Below, piece after piece: positions 17,966 to 27,050 of a stretch of DNA of 62,769 nucleotides. The stretch's first letter is position 1. Each line of letters starts with the position of its first letter. The notes under the pieces are model-generated. The model was not told where the DNA came from. It was given only the letters and a program-made list of their open reading frames with translations, and searched no databases. The stretch is from Pseudohaliea rubra DSM 19751 (GTDB lineage: Bacteria; Pseudomonadota; Gammaproteobacteria; Pseudomonadales; Halieaceae), in NCBI RefSeq assembly GCF_000764025.1, contig NZ_KN234759.1, positions 1-62,769 of the forward strand, in the 5' to 3' direction. Made by a program: the position numbers and the translations under genes.

Positions 17966-18847
17966 GTGCGTCTCAACTACCGGCATCTCTATTATTTCTG
18001 GCGCGTGGCAACGGAGGGCAACCTCACGGCGGTTGCGAAGAAGCTGCATGTCTCTCAATCTGCACTGTCGTCGCAGATCCGCCTGCTCGAAGAGAGCACC
18101 GCTACCCAGCTTTTTGATCGTAGCGGCAGACGCATGACCCTCACCGATGCAGGGCAGCGGGTGCTCGGCTACGCCAATGACATCTTTGCCAAGGGTGAGG
18201 AGCTGGAGTCGCTCCTGCGCCACGGCATGGAGCCGGAGGCACAGAAGCTGCGCGTCGGTATGCTGTCGACGCTGTCGCGGAACTTCATTGACCACCTGGT
18301 CACGCCGCTGCTTATCGACCGCAAAATCCGCTTCACCCTGCACGCAAACACCCTGGAGGGACTCCTCGACGGCCTCGCCCGGCACCAGCTCGATGTGGCG
18401 CTGACCAACGGTGACGTGCGCGGCAGTGACGAGCAGCTGTGGCAGAGCCAGCTCCTGGCGAGCCAGCCCGTATCGATTGTTGGCCCACCACAGCTGCGCC
18501 CGGAGACCACTTTTCCCCGTGGCTACGAAGGCCTGTACTGGGTACTGCCCTCGCGGGACAGCGAAGTGCGCCGGGCCTTCGACGGTCTCTGTACCCTCTG
18601 GCAGTACCGGCCGGACATCCAGGCAGAGGCGGATGATATGGCTATGCTGAGACTTCTCGCCCGGGACGGCGATGCCCTCGCGGTACTGCCCACGGTGGTG
18701 GTGCGCGACGAGATCCGCCGTGGCCAGCTCGTGGAGTATATGACCCTCCCGAATGTCTTCGAGTACTTCTACGCCATCACTATCCGGCGCAGCTATGTCC
18801 CCACGGCCCTGCAGACGCTGCTTGTGGATATCGGCCGCGTGGAGTGA
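17966..18847 (+). CDS. LysR-family regulator, NhaR-like
   Basis: This 293-residue protein has the N-terminal winged helix-turn-helix (LNYRHLYYFWRVATEGNLTA, then LHVSQSALSSQIRLLEE). The opening matches NhaR, the activator of Na+/H+ antiporter genes, more closely than CbbR or CysB. The rest is a LysR effector-binding domain. The start is GTG 17966 behind GGGAG. It precedes the SulP/DabA/Mrp block by about 2 kb on the same strand, so it is a good candidate to respond to Na+/pH or to control the Mrp-containing operon, although that link is inferred from position. It converges on the neighbouring LysR gene with a 9-bp gap. Confidence 0.8.
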   Translation: MRLNYRHLYYFWRVATEGNLTAVAKKLHVSQSALSSQIRLLEESTATQLFDRSGRRMTLTDAGQRVLGYANDIFAKGEELESLLRHGMEPEAQKLRVGMLSTLSRNFIDHLVTPLLIDRKIRFTLHANTLEGLLDGLARHQLDVALTNGDVRGSDEQLWQSQLLASQPVSIVGPPQLRPETTFPRGYEGLYWVLPSRDSEVRRAFDGLCTLWQYRPDIQAEADDMAMLRLLARDGDALAVLPTVVVRDEIRRGQLVEYMTLPNVFEYFYAITIRRSYVPTALQTLLVDIGRVE

Positions 18848-18856
18848 GCCGTCGGC

Positions 18857-19774
18857 TCAGTGGTCGAGAACAGTGATGCCGGCGGGGCGTTCCCTGCGGA
18901 GGATGCCACGGATCTCCAGGGCCAGTTCCCGGAACAGGGTTCGCGCCGGCGAAGAGGCGCGCCAGGCCATGCCCTGAGTCCGGGTGATGCGGTCACCCTG
19001 CACATCGGTCACCCGAAGATCGCTCTGGTCATGGATCTCCGAGGCCACATAGAGCGAAGGCAGGAAGGCCATGCCCGTGCCCATCACCACCATGTGGCGC
19101 AGCGTGTCGAGGCTGGTTCCCTCGAAATCACGGAGCACCGTAGCGCCGAGGCGCTCGCAGAGCTGCGCCACCTGGCGATGGTAGTGGTGCTGCTCCTCCA
19201 TACTGAGGATTTCCTCGCCGAGCAGGTCTTCGCGGTTGATCCGGGGGTTTTTCGCCAGCCGATGGTCCTTGGCCATTACCAGCCGAAGCGGCTCTCGAAA
19301 GAGCGGCATGACCGTGAACTGTCTGTCTGCGATCGGCAGCGAGGTTAAAATGAAGTCGTGGCGGCCGCTGCGCAGCCCCTCCTCGAGATCCCGGGTGGAA
19401 CTCTCGCGGACGTAGAGACGCAGGCCGCCGTACTTGCGGTGAAGCGGTGGCAGGATGTGGGGCAGCAGGTAGGGGCCCAGCGTGGGCGGGACACCGGTAC
19501 GGTAGGTGACTACCGCACCACCGGAGAGGGTCGCCGCCCGGTCGGCGAAGCCCTGAAACTCTTCCAGCACCCGGTGGGCGTTGCCCAGCAACTCCCTGCC
19601 CTCCGGGGAGAGTGAGGCCCCCCGGCGCGACCGCTCGAAAAGCTGCAGACCGATACTGACCTCAAGGGACGCGATCTGTGCGGTAAGCGCAGGCTGGGTA
19701 ACGCCCAGCCGCTCCGCCGCCCGCCGGAAGCTGCCGCTCTCGGCAATAGCCGCCAGGAAGCGTAGCTGCTTCAG
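18857..19774 (-). CDS. OxyR-like LysR regulator lacking an obvious start codon
   Basis: A full LysR reading frame is present. The DNA-binding part LKQLRFLAAIAESGSFRRAA is followed by RLGVTQPALTAQIASLE and an OxyR-like effector domain (GPYLLPHILPPLH ... GTSLDTLRHMVVMGTGMAFLP). OxyR's redox cysteine segment is not conserved here. Reading upstream to the in-frame TAA, the frame contains no ATG, GTG or TTG before the HTH. The best candidate is CTG 19774, about 9 nt after GGAG, which would give 305 residues, the usual length for this family. Starting at the first conventional codon (19591) would remove the DNA-binding domain. Either a rare start codon, a sequence error or a start-codon mutation is implied. 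It is divergent from sulP, the likely target. Confidence 0.75.
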   Translation of the reverse strand: MKQLRFLAAIAESGSFRRAAERLGVTQPALTAQIASLEVSIGLQLFERSRRGASLSPEGRELLGNAHRVLEEFQGFADRAATLSGGAVVTYRTGVPPTLGPYLLPHILPPLHRKYGGLRLYVRESSTRDLEEGLRSGRHDFILTSLPIADRQFTVMPLFREPLRLVMAKDHRLAKNPRINREDLLGEEILSMEEQHHYHRQVAQLCERLGATVLRDFEGTSLDTLRHMVVMGTGMAFLPSLYVASEIHDQSDLRVTDVQGDRITRTQGMAWRASSPARTLFRELALEIRGILRRERPAGITVLDH

Positions 19775-19869
19775 GGAAACCCGCTCCGGGTCGACAGCGC
19801 GTTCTCGACGTGGATGTTTCGCAGCCTTCTCCTCTGCCGCGGGGCACGATGCCGGACCTGGCGGTTAGC

Positions 19870-19886
19870 GATAAGAAAACCTTATC
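19870..19886. promoter_or_regulatory. LysR-type operator dyad between the OxyR-like gene and sulP
   Basis: GATAAG-AAAAC-CTTATC is a perfect inverted repeat with 6-bp arms and a 5-bp spacer. It fits the T-N11-A / ATA-N9-TAT form of LysR-family recognition sites. It lies about 96 bp upstream of the regulator start and 119 bp upstream of sulP, the classical place for a site controlling a divergent LysR target pair. Confidence 0.65.
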
Positions 19887-20004
19887 ACAAACTTCCGCAG
19901 AGCGCCGTAGTCGCGCTGAGGGCACTCCCCTTAAGGTCAGGGTTGGTGAGCGCGCGGCCGAAGGACAGGCGGCGCTAGCGTGATCCCGGTTGGAAACGGT
20001 GGCA

Positions 20005-21645
20005 ATGCGAATTGATCTGAGCAATCTGCGCGGCGATAGCTACGGCGGCATCACCGCCGGCGTGGTTGCCCTGCCGCTGGCGCTGGCCCTCGGTGTAGCC
20101 TCGGGGCTGGGCCCCATCGCAGGCCTTTACGGGGCGATCTTCGTCGGTTTTTTCGCCTCGCTTTTCGGCGGCACTGCGTCGCAGATCTCCGGGCCGACGG
20201 GCCCCATGGTCGTGGTGGTCGCCGGCCTCGCCGCCAGCCTGTCCGGCCAGCCGGAGATGATCTTTACCGCTATCTTTCTTGCCGGCATCATCCAGCTTGC
20301 GCTTGGCGTCCTCGGCTTCGGCAGCTATATCCGCCTTGTGCCGTACCCCGTAGTGTCCGGTTTTATGAGTGGCATCGGAGCGATCATTATCATCCTCCAG
20401 GTCGGCCGGCTCATCGGTGGAGATCCCCCCGGCGGAACGATTCCCGCTCTCGCCTATATTCCTACGGCGGTCTCCGGTTTTAACGCGTCGGCCGCCGCCA
20501 TTGGCGCTGCGGCGCTGGCCACGGTGTTCCTCTGGCCGGCGAGCTGGGCAAAGTATCTGCCCGGTCCCCTCGCCGCGCTGGTACTGGGTACGCTGCTTGG
20601 CCTCACGCTTCCGGCAGCGCCGGTGCTCGGCAGCATCCCGAGTGCCCTGCCAACCCTGCACCTGCCCGTCTTTGAGCGCGAGGGCCTGATTCTGGTTCTC
20701 AAGGCGGCGGTGGTGCTGGCCGCCCTGGGTGCCATCGACTCGCTGCTGACCTCGCTGGTTGCCGATAACATGACCCGCTCGCGGCACGATTCCAACCGCG
20801 AACTCGTCGGGCAGGGCGTTGGCAACGCGGTAGCCGGCCTCTTCGGCGCCCTCGCAGGTGCCGGCGCGACCATGCGTACGGTGGTCAACATCCGCACCGG
20901 CGGGCGCACGCGCCTCTCGGGCATGCTTCACGCCCTTGTGCTACTGGCCGTCGTGCTCGGCCTCGGGCCGCTGGCGGCGAAAATACCCCATGCGGTGCTG
21001 GCCGGTATCCTGGTGAAAGTGGGCTGGGACATCATCGACTGGCGCTATCTGAAGAACGCGCATCGCGGCCCGCGTTGGGATCTTGCGCTGATGGTGCTGG
21101 TGCTCGGGCTCACGGTATTTGTCGACCTGATTACCGCCGTGGGTGTCGGGGTCGTGCTTGCCGCCCTGGCTTTCGTGCGGCAGGTAGCGGACCAACAGAT
21201 CCGCGCCATCCGTGAGATGCAGTTCGAGCCGGACTCGGAGGAAGAAGCGGCCCTGCTCGAGCGCGCTCGCGGTGCGGTGCAGGTCTTCGACTTCGGTGGC
21301 CCCCTGAGCTTCGGCGCGGCCGCGGATCTCGGGCACCATGTCCGTCAGCGCACCGGGGCGGCAGCGCTGATCCTCGACTTCGCCAGCGTACCCTTCATGG
21401 ACGTTTCTGCGGCCCGCGCGGTGGAGACCATCGCCACCGACGCGAGCGAGGCGGGCAAGCACGTCTACGTGACCGGTCTGCGTGATGAGGTGGCACGAGT
21501 CCTTGCCGGCCTCGATGCCGACCATCATCTGCCCATGGATACGCGCTTCAAGGTGCGTATCGATGCTGTGCGCCAGGCGGTAGACGATCTCGAGGGCGGT
21601 CGCATTGAGGCGGCCCCCGACGGGGTGATGCCGCCCCCGGGCTGA
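20005..21645 (+). CDS. SulP-family anion (likely bicarbonate) transporter with STAS domain
   Basis: This 546-residue protein has a SulP transmembrane region of about 14 helices, beginning RGDSYGGITAGVVALPLALALG and including ISGPTGPMVVVVAGL. A C-terminal cytoplasmic STAS domain (VQVFDFGGPLSF ... SVPFMDVSAARAVETI, about residues 425-530) follows. SulP proteins move sulfate or, in the BicA group, Na+-dependent bicarbonate. Sequence alone does not decide, but the position directly upstream of dabA and divergent from a LysR regulator favours bicarbonate. I prefer ATG 20005 (MRIDLSNL); TTG 19990 or GTG 19999 are in-frame alternatives. The 118-bp gap to dabA leaves room for a second promoter. Confidence 0.8.
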   Translation: MRIDLSNLRGDSYGGITAGVVALPLALALGVASGLGPIAGLYGAIFVGFFASLFGGTASQISGPTGPMVVVVAGLAASLSGQPEMIFTAIFLAGIIQLALGVLGFGSYIRLVPYPVVSGFMSGIGAIIIILQVGRLIGGDPPGGTIPALAYIPTAVSGFNASAAAIGAAALATVFLWPASWAKYLPGPLAALVLGTLLGLTLPAAPVLGSIPSALPTLHLPVFEREGLILVLKAAVVLAALGAIDSLLTSLVADNMTRSRHDSNRELVGQGVGNAVAGLFGALAGAGATMRTVVNIRTGGRTRLSGMLHALVLLAVVLGLGPLAAKIPHAVLAGILVKVGWDIIDWRYLKNAHRGPRWDLALMVLVLGLTVFVDLITAVGVGVVLAALAFVRQVADQQIRAIREMQFEPDSEEEAALLERARGAVQVFDFGGPLSFGAAADLGHHVRQRTGAAALILDFASVPFMDVSAARAVETIATDASEAGKHVYVTGLRDEVARVLAGLDADHHLPMDTRFKVRIDAVRQAVDDLEGGRIEAAPDGVMPPPG

Positions 21646-21763
21646 CCGGAGCGCCTGCCATCATGATGTTGCCGACCACGCCGCTCGCCAGCCCCCGGGG
21701 AATGAACCTGTATCGTGCGCCCGGGGTAACGCGGATAGGCGCTCACAAGCGCGCGGCCCGTCC

Positions 21764-24640
21764 ATGACGTCGGCCACCCTCAAGCAGCATATCGAAGCGG
21801 CAGCGGCGCCCGTCTCCCAGTTCTGGCCCATGAAGGGCTTTGTCTCCCACAACCCGCTTCAGGGGCTGGAGCACCTGCCGTTCGACGAGGCGTTTCGTGA
21901 GGCTGCAAACCTGTTCGGTGCAGCGGGTTACCTGCCGCTGACAGAGTACCGCGCGCTGCACTGGACAGGTCGCATCGATGCAGCAAGCGTCCAACAGGCG
22001 CTGCGACGCTGTGGACCGGCAGACAAGGGCTGCATCAGCCTGCTCTCGCGCTCCTTGAGTGCCGGGCAGGTGCAGCATCTGCACCTGCTGCACGGGATCG
22101 ATGCGCTGCCCCCGGCCCTCTTTGACTGGCAGGTGACGCAACAAAAAGCACTCGAGCGCCCGCGGGGAGGCGCATCTGTTTCCGCTGAAATCCCCGCCCT
22201 GTGGCAGGCTGCGCTGGCATCCCTCGGGTTGGATGATCCCCGCCTGGGCTTGCCTGATGCTGTCCCCTCGCGAGCGCAGCCATCCGCTGAGGCAGACCTG
22301 CCTTTTCAACGCTGCCTGAGTGACTGGCTGGACGAAACGGGAGACGATGGCGTGGTGTCTGCCATTGACGCGCAGGTCATCAAGTGGGTATCGGCCTTTG
22401 TCGATGAAGGCATGGCCGGCTGGGTCATGCCCTCGAAACAGGCGGGATTCTTCAGCGCCTGGCGGGAACTATCCCAGTACGACAGCAGCGGCCGCCTGCT
22501 GGGCATCAGCGCTTTCAAGGAGAAAGTGCGTGCGTTGCCCGGTGATGCCGAGACCTGCATTCAAAGATGCATGGAGGCACTCCAGGTCCCCGAGGCTCGC
22601 TGGTCTGATTACCTGGCACGAACGCTGGCGCAACTGCCTGGCTGGACCGGCCTGATTCGCTGGCGCAGCGAGAACCCTGACGATCCGATTCAGAAGCACA
22701 ATCCTATTGACGTCAGCCAGTATCTGGCCGTGCGCCTCTTCTACGAGGTGCAGCTGGTCGAGCTGGCGGCGCAGCGCCGTTGGGGCATAGCGGGTACGCT
22801 GCCTGCGATCAGCCGCCGCCTTGCCCGGGCAGAGAGTGCCGGGCAGGGCGCGCTGCTCGCCGCCGGCGCCAACGCCGGGCGCGTGTGTCGCGACGGCTGG
22901 CGTCTTTTCCAGCTCGCTCAGTTACTGAAGCTGTCGGCTGACGAGCTGGGGTCGCTGCGACAGCAGGATGCGAACACCGTTCTCGCCTGGCTGGATGCTT
23001 TCCCCCCGGAAGACCATCAACGCGTATGGCTGGAAGCCTATGAGGATTCCTTTCGGCGTCGCCTGCTCGGCAAAATAGCAGAACACAGGGCGGCGGAAGA
23101 ATCCCGGCTGGAGCGTCCCCTGGCGCAGGCAGCGTTCTGCATCGATGTGCGTTCTGAGCCGTTTCGTCGCCACTTCGAGGCCACCGGACCGTTCGAGACC
23201 TTTGGCTATGCCGGATTTTTCGGGATTCCTATTGATCACCGCAGTTTCGATAGCGGGGAGTCCTTCCCCCTGTGCCCGGTGTTGCTCTCACCGGCCAAGG
23301 CCACCCTGGAGGTTCCCCGGGGCGGTCAGGATGATGCGCTGGCGCGCTATGCGTCGGGGTCGCGTTGGCAGCAGCTCGGTGAACACCTGTTTCACGACCT
23401 GAAGCACAACCCGATTGCTGCGTTTTTACTGGTGGACGTTCTGGGGCTGTTCTTCAGTGTCGCCCTGATCGGCAAGACCCTGCTGCGGCGACCCTATGCC
23501 GCGCTGGCGCGGGCTGCCCGCCGGCTTTTTCGTCGCCCGGTTGCCACAGCTCTGGAGGTTGATGCCGGCGAGGCGCCTGCGCCCTACGTAACCGGTCTGC
23601 CCATTGAACTTTCCCGGGGATTTTCCCTTGAGCAGCAGGCGGACTTCGTCGAGGGCGGCCTGCGCACCATCGGCCTGGTCGAGAACTTCGGTCGCTTTGT
23701 TGTACTGTGCGGTCACGGCAGCAGCACCGACAACAATCCCTACGCAGCGGCCCTGGATTGCGGCGCCTGTGGCGGACGCCACGGCGATCCCAATGCCCGG
23801 GCTTTTGCCGCCATGGCCAACAAGCCGGCGGTGCGTGCAGAGCTCGCCCGCCGTGGCCTTGCCGTCCCCGACGATACCTGGTTCCTGCCTGCCAAACACG
23901 ACACCACCGCCGATACCGTCGCGTTCTATGACCTCGCAGACCTGCCCGGGAGTCATCAACAAGACCTTGAGATCCTGCGCCGCAGCTTCCTGCAGGCCGG
24001 GCAGAAGCTGGCCCTGGAACGTTGCGCCAGCCTGCCCGGCGCACCGGCCCGGATGTCGCCGGCCCAGGCTCACGCGCATGTCGGCTCGCGCGCGGTGGAC
24101 TGGGCCACCACGCGGCCGGAGTGGGGTCTCTCGGGCAACGCCGCATTTATCATCGGCCGCCGCGCCGTTACCCGGGGCCTGGACATCGGGGGCCGCTGTT
24201 TTCTGCACTCCTACGACGCCAGTACGGACCCGGAGGGCGCTATCCTCGAGAAAATCATGACCGCCCCCCTGGTAGTGGGTGAGTGGATCAATATGCAGTA
24301 CTACACCTCGGCCACCGACCCCTGGAAGTACGGGAGCGGCAGCAAGGTCATCCACAATGTCGTCGGTGGCATCGGCGTGATGTACGGCTCTCAAAGCGAC
24401 CTCGCTACCGGTCTTCCGCTGCAGACGGTCAATGACGGCGCCAGCCACTACCATGAACCCATGCGTCTGCTTACTATCATCGAGGCGGAAGCCCTCGTTG
24501 TCGCAGCGATTATTGCCCGTCACGCTATTCTGCAGCAGTTTTTCCACAAGGGCTGGCTGAACCTGGTGGTGCTGGACCGGCACACAGGAGCGTTCCAGCG
24601 CTACAATACCGACGCGAGCTGGGAGGCGGTTGCGCTGTGA
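21764..24640 (+). CDS. dabA: DabA (DUF2309/UPF0753) inorganic-carbon transporter subunit
   Basis: This 958-residue protein is the catalytic/cytoplasmic-face subunit of DAB-type energy-coupled inorganic carbon uptake. DabA couples a beta-carbonic-anhydrase-like site to a cation-translocating membrane partner, producing bicarbonate from CO2 irreversibly. The expected zinc ligands are visible with family spacing: Cys459 and Asp461 in CIDVRSE, and His651 and Cys666 in GHGSSTDNNPY...LDCGAC, a 15-residue interval as in Halothiobacillus DabA. The N-terminal WPMKGFVSHNPLQGLEHLPF and C-terminal NVVGGIGVMYGSQSDLATGL are family signatures. It is somewhat longer than the about 825-residue type protein. 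It begins at ATG 21764 and overlaps the next gene by 4 bp; the downstream genes supply a much larger membrane module than the usual single DabB. Confidence 0.93.
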   Translation: MTSATLKQHIEAAAAPVSQFWPMKGFVSHNPLQGLEHLPFDEAFREAANLFGAAGYLPLTEYRALHWTGRIDAASVQQALRRCGPADKGCISLLSRSLSAGQVQHLHLLHGIDALPPALFDWQVTQQKALERPRGGASVSAEIPALWQAALASLGLDDPRLGLPDAVPSRAQPSAEADLPFQRCLSDWLDETGDDGVVSAIDAQVIKWVSAFVDEGMAGWVMPSKQAGFFSAWRELSQYDSSGRLLGISAFKEKVRALPGDAETCIQRCMEALQVPEARWSDYLARTLAQLPGWTGLIRWRSENPDDPIQKHNPIDVSQYLAVRLFYEVQLVELAAQRRWGIAGTLPAISRRLARAESAGQGALLAAGANAGRVCRDGWRLFQLAQLLKLSADELGSLRQQDANTVLAWLDAFPPEDHQRVWLEAYEDSFRRRLLGKIAEHRAAEESRLERPLAQAAFCIDVRSEPFRRHFEATGPFETFGYAGFFGIPIDHRSFDSGESFPLCPVLLSPAKATLEVPRGGQDDALARYASGSRWQQLGEHLFHDLKHNPIAAFLLVDVLGLFFSVALIGKTLLRRPYAALARAARRLFRRPVATALEVDAGEAPAPYVTGLPIELSRGFSLEQQADFVEGGLRTIGLVENFGRFVVLCGHGSSTDNNPYAAALDCGACGGRHGDPNARAFAAMANKPAVRAELARRGLAVPDDTWFLPAKHDTTADTVAFYDLADLPGSHQQDLEILRRSFLQAGQKLALERCASLPGAPARMSPAQAHAHVGSRAVDWATTRPEWGLSGNAAFIIGRRAVTRGLDIGGRCFLHSYDASTDPEGAILEKIMTAPLVVGEWINMQYYTSATDPWKYGSGSKVIHNVVGGIGVMYGSQSDLATGLPLQTVNDGASHYHEPMRLLTIIEAEALVVAAIIARHAILQQFFHKGWLNLVVLDRHTGAFQRYNTDASWEAVAL

Positions 24641-25104
24641 GAGTTGCGACTGCCTTGCTGCTTTTCGCCCTCTGGCTCGCCCTGTCCGCTACGCTGTCGC
24701 CCGGGCATCTTGTTCTGGGCGCTCTGCTTTCCGGCCTGATTGCCTGGGTCAATCCGGTCATGAAGCCTCAGCGCAGGCTTTCACTACTGGCGGCGTTGGC
24801 GTACCAGCCATGGTTGCTCGGGCGTATCCTGAAAAGCGGTCTGCACGTCAGCCGGCTTATCCTCACTCCTTCCTTACCCATCGCACCACGGCTGGTGCGG
24901 CAGCGCACGGGGCTCAGCAGCGACGGAGAACTGGTGGCACTGGGCAACTCGATCACCTTGACGCCCGGCACGGTGTCCATAGACGTCTGCCCCGGGGAGG
25001 TGCTGGTGCATGTGATCGACGAGGCGTCCGCGGATGACCTCGTGAGCGGGCGCCTGGAACGCAGGATCAGGGGCGTATTCAACACGCCGGAGGGTCCGCG
25101 GTGA
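24637..25104 (+). CDS. MrpE/MnhE-like antiporter subunit (MbhA-type)
   Basis: This 155-residue protein has N-terminal hydrophobic helices (LLLFALWLALSATL, LVLGALLSGLIAW) and the MnhE-typical soluble tail with LGNSITLTPGTVSIDV, near-diagnostic for the family. MrpE is a small accessory membrane subunit of Mrp-type Na+/H+ antiporters and of the membrane arm of MBH hydrogenases. GTG 24637 overlaps the dabA stop, tying the Mrp-like module to DabA in one transcript. Confidence 0.88.
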   Translation: MRVATALLLFALWLALSATLSPGHLVLGALLSGLIAWVNPVMKPQRRLSLLAALAYQPWLLGRILKSGLHVSRLILTPSLPIAPRLVRQRTGLSSDGELVALGNSITLTPGTVSIDVCPGEVLVHVIDEASADDLVSGRLERRIRGVFNTPEGPR

Positions 25105-25385
25105 GTACGTTTTTCTTCTACGTGATGGTCATTATCACGGCGGTGATGCTCGTCTATCTGTACCGAGTGGTGCGCGGCCCCACCGTTTTTGACCGCGTAC
25201 TCGGCCTGAATGGCATCTCCACCAAGGCCATTATCCTCATCGTGCTGATCGGCACCCTCTTTGAGCGCGTGGATATGTTTGTCGACATCTCCACCGGCTA
25301 CGCAATCCTCAACCTGGTGGGTGCTCTTGCCATCACCAAGTTCCTGGAGCAGCGCGGCGAAACGTCCGGCGAGGAGCGGTCATGA
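25101..25385 (+). CDS. MrpF/MnhF-like antiporter subunit (MbhB-type)
   Basis: This 94-residue protein has three predicted transmembrane helices and the MnhF core LYRVVRGPTVFDRVLGLNGI followed by STGYAILNLVGALAITKF. MrpF forms part of the ion-translocation path in Mrp complexes. It overlaps both neighbours by 4 bp (GTG start at 25101). Confidence 0.88.
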   Translation: MSTFFFYVMVIITAVMLVYLYRVVRGPTVFDRVLGLNGISTKAIILIVLIGTLFERVDMFVDISTGYAILNLVGALAITKFLEQRGETSGEERS

Positions 25386-25687
25386 ATTGGCTAACGGTAG
25401 CGCTGATCGTCCTTGGCCTGTTCTTCCTCGTGGTGGGTTCCATCGGCATGCTCCGGCTCCCGGATGTGTTTACCCGCTCCCATGCGCTGTCCCTGACCGA
25501 CTCTCTGGGCGGGCTGTTCGTGCTGGGCGGACTGGCCGTGCATCATGGCTTCAGCGCCAGTTTCTTCAAGATCCTGCTGGTGCTGGGGCTGGTCTACCTG
25601 CTGAACCCGGTAGTGGCACATGCCACCATCCGCGCGGCCTACCGCGCAGGCTTGCGCCCCGGCAAGGGAGAACAGGATGATCTTTGA
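25382..25687 (+). CDS. MrpG/MnhG-like antiporter subunit (MbhC-type)
   Basis: This 101-residue protein has three helices and the MnhG pattern VGSIGMLRLPDVFTRSHALS plus a late FFKILLVLGLVYLLNPVVAHA. It starts with ATG 25382 overlapping mnhF. The following MbhDE-like gene starts 11 bp inside its 3' end. Confidence 0.88.
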   Translation: MNWLTVALIVLGLFFLVVGSIGMLRLPDVFTRSHALSLTDSLGGLFVLGGLAVHHGFSASFFKILLVLGLVYLLNPVVAHATIRAAYRAGLRPGKGEQDDL

Positions 25688-26201
25688 GCTACCCCTTCTG
25701 ATACTGCTGTTAACGACGGCGGCCGGAGCCCTGGTGGTGAAGGATCTGGTGTCTGCTGTATTTATCCTGGGGTCCTATAGCTTCGCCCTGTCCCTGGTCT
25801 GGGCGCTTGTGGGCGCAGTGGACGTGGCTTTTGTTGAAGCGGTGGTCGGTGCTGGGCTTGGCACGGTGTTCTTCCTGCTTGCTCTGTTCCGTACCGGTGA
25901 GAAGGACACCCGTATCCACCGGGTGCCGGTGCCCAGGATCGCACTGCTGGGCCTGCCGATGCTCGCCCTGCTGATGCTCTACGGTGCCGGCGATCTCCCG
26001 GTATTCAACGACCCCCAGGCACCGGCCGCTAGCCATGTTTCGCCGGTTTATCTGGAAAACAGCCTTGAGGAAACAAAGACCCCCAACGTGGTGACCGCGA
26101 TCCTGATGGACTACCGCGCGCTGGACACCCTGGTGGAGACGATTGTGATCTTCACCGCCGGCATTGCCTGCGCCCTGTTGTTGCGGGGGCGCGGCAAATG
26201 A
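25677..26201 (+). CDS. MbhD/MbhE-like subunit (detached C-terminal part of MrpA)
   Basis: This 174-residue membrane protein contains an MbhD-like block (VVKDLVSAVFILGSYSFAL ... FVEAVVGAGLGTVFFLLALF) and an MbhE-like end (DYRALDTLVETIVIFTAGI). In canonical Mrp antiporters these segments are the C-terminus of the large MrpA protein; in MBH/MBS complexes they are separate subunits. Finding them separate, between the G and B homologues, is the MBH-type gene order. ATG 25677 follows an AACAGG stretch; an in-frame ATG at 25620 would embed a polar leader in mnhG and was rejected. The conserved acidic residues in these helices are thought to belong to an ion channel. Confidence 0.8.
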   Translation: MIFELPLLILLLTTAAGALVVKDLVSAVFILGSYSFALSLVWALVGAVDVAFVEAVVGAGLGTVFFLLALFRTGEKDTRIHRVPVPRIALLGLPMLALLMLYGAGDLPVFNDPQAPAASHVSPVYLENSLEETKTPNVVTAILMDYRALDTLVETIVIFTAGIACALLLRGRGK

Positions 26202-26671
26202 TTCACGCGCACGACAGCGTGATTGTTCGCACCCTGGGACGCATCCTTATACCCGTCGCCCAGCTGTACGGCTGCTACGTGATTGTGTTCGGCCAGTACG
26301 GTCCCGGCGGCGGTTTTGTCGGTGGTGTGGTGCTGGCCGCCAGCATGATCCTCGCCATCCTGATTTTCGGCCAGGACGCCGATGACAGCTGGCTGGCCCG
26401 CGTCGCACTGCACGGCGATGGCCTGGGCCTGCTGATCTTTGCCGGTGTCGGTGGCTTGTGCCTGATCGGTGGCGGCCAGTTCCTGAACTACGCCCATCTT
26501 CAGGTGCCCGGCCTGGACGAACCGGCGCGGCGCAGCCTCGGTATCCTGGCAACGCAGATCGGGGTGGCTTTGGACGTGGCAGTGACCGGGATATCCATCT
26601 CCATCAGTCTGTCCTCCGAGGACGAGGACGAGGACGAAGACGACAGTGACGGCGAGGTGAGCCATGCTTGA
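26198..26671 (+). CDS. MrpB/MnhB-like subunit with acidic C-terminal tail
   Basis: This 157-residue protein has four helices and the MnhB hallmark GQYGPGGGFVGGVVLAASMIL. The last 15 or so residues are almost purely acidic (SSEDEDEDEDDSDGE), which is not a normal part of MrpB and may be a cytoplasmic cation-binding or docking tail. It overlaps the previous gene by 4 bp and the next by 8 bp. Confidence 0.85.
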   Translation: MIHAHDSVIVRTLGRILIPVAQLYGCYVIVFGQYGPGGGFVGGVVLAASMILAILIFGQDADDSWLARVALHGDGLGLLIFAGVGGLCLIGGGQFLNYAHLQVPGLDEPARRSLGILATQIGVALDVAVTGISISISLSSEDEDEDEDDSDGEVSHA

Positions 26672-27050
26672 GTTGTTACAGGACTGGCTGCAGCGGCCCA
26701 ACTTCATCGTGTTCGTTATTCTGTTCCTATGGGGTTTCTACATCATGATGGTGCACCCCAACCTGGTGAAGAAGCTGATCGGCCTGTACATACTGCAAAC
26801 CAGCGTGATCTTTTTCCTGGTAGCCTTCAGCGCCAAGCAGGGTGCCACGGTACCGGTGATTGAGACAGACAGCCTGCCGGTGGATGCCCTGCGCTACGCC
26901 AACCCGCTGCCCCACGTGCTTACCGTTACGGCAATCGTTGTTCAGGTCGCCACCCTGGGGGTATCGCTGGCGCTGGTATCCGCGGCCTACAGAAGCTTTG
27001 GCAGTCTCGATGAGAATGAACTGCTCGAGGAGGTCGAGCGCGCCGCGTGA
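26664..27050 (+). CDS. MrpC/NuoK-like subunit (MbhG-type)
   Basis: This 128-residue protein has three helices with LVKKLIGLYILQTSVIFFLV and DALRYANPLPHVLTVTAIVV. The latter resembles the MrpC/NuoK signature (DPLPQALVLTAIVI), with the buried glutamate position replaced by other polar residues as in some Mrp members. NuoK homologues form the proton-path link between the antiporter-like subunits. It overlaps the D-type gene by 4 bp. Confidence 0.83.
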   Translation: MLELLQDWLQRPNFIVFVILFLWGFYIMMVHPNLVKKLIGLYILQTSVIFFLVAFSAKQGATVPVIETDSLPVDALRYANPLPHVLTVTAIVVQVATLGVSLALVSAAYRSFGSLDENELLEEVERAA

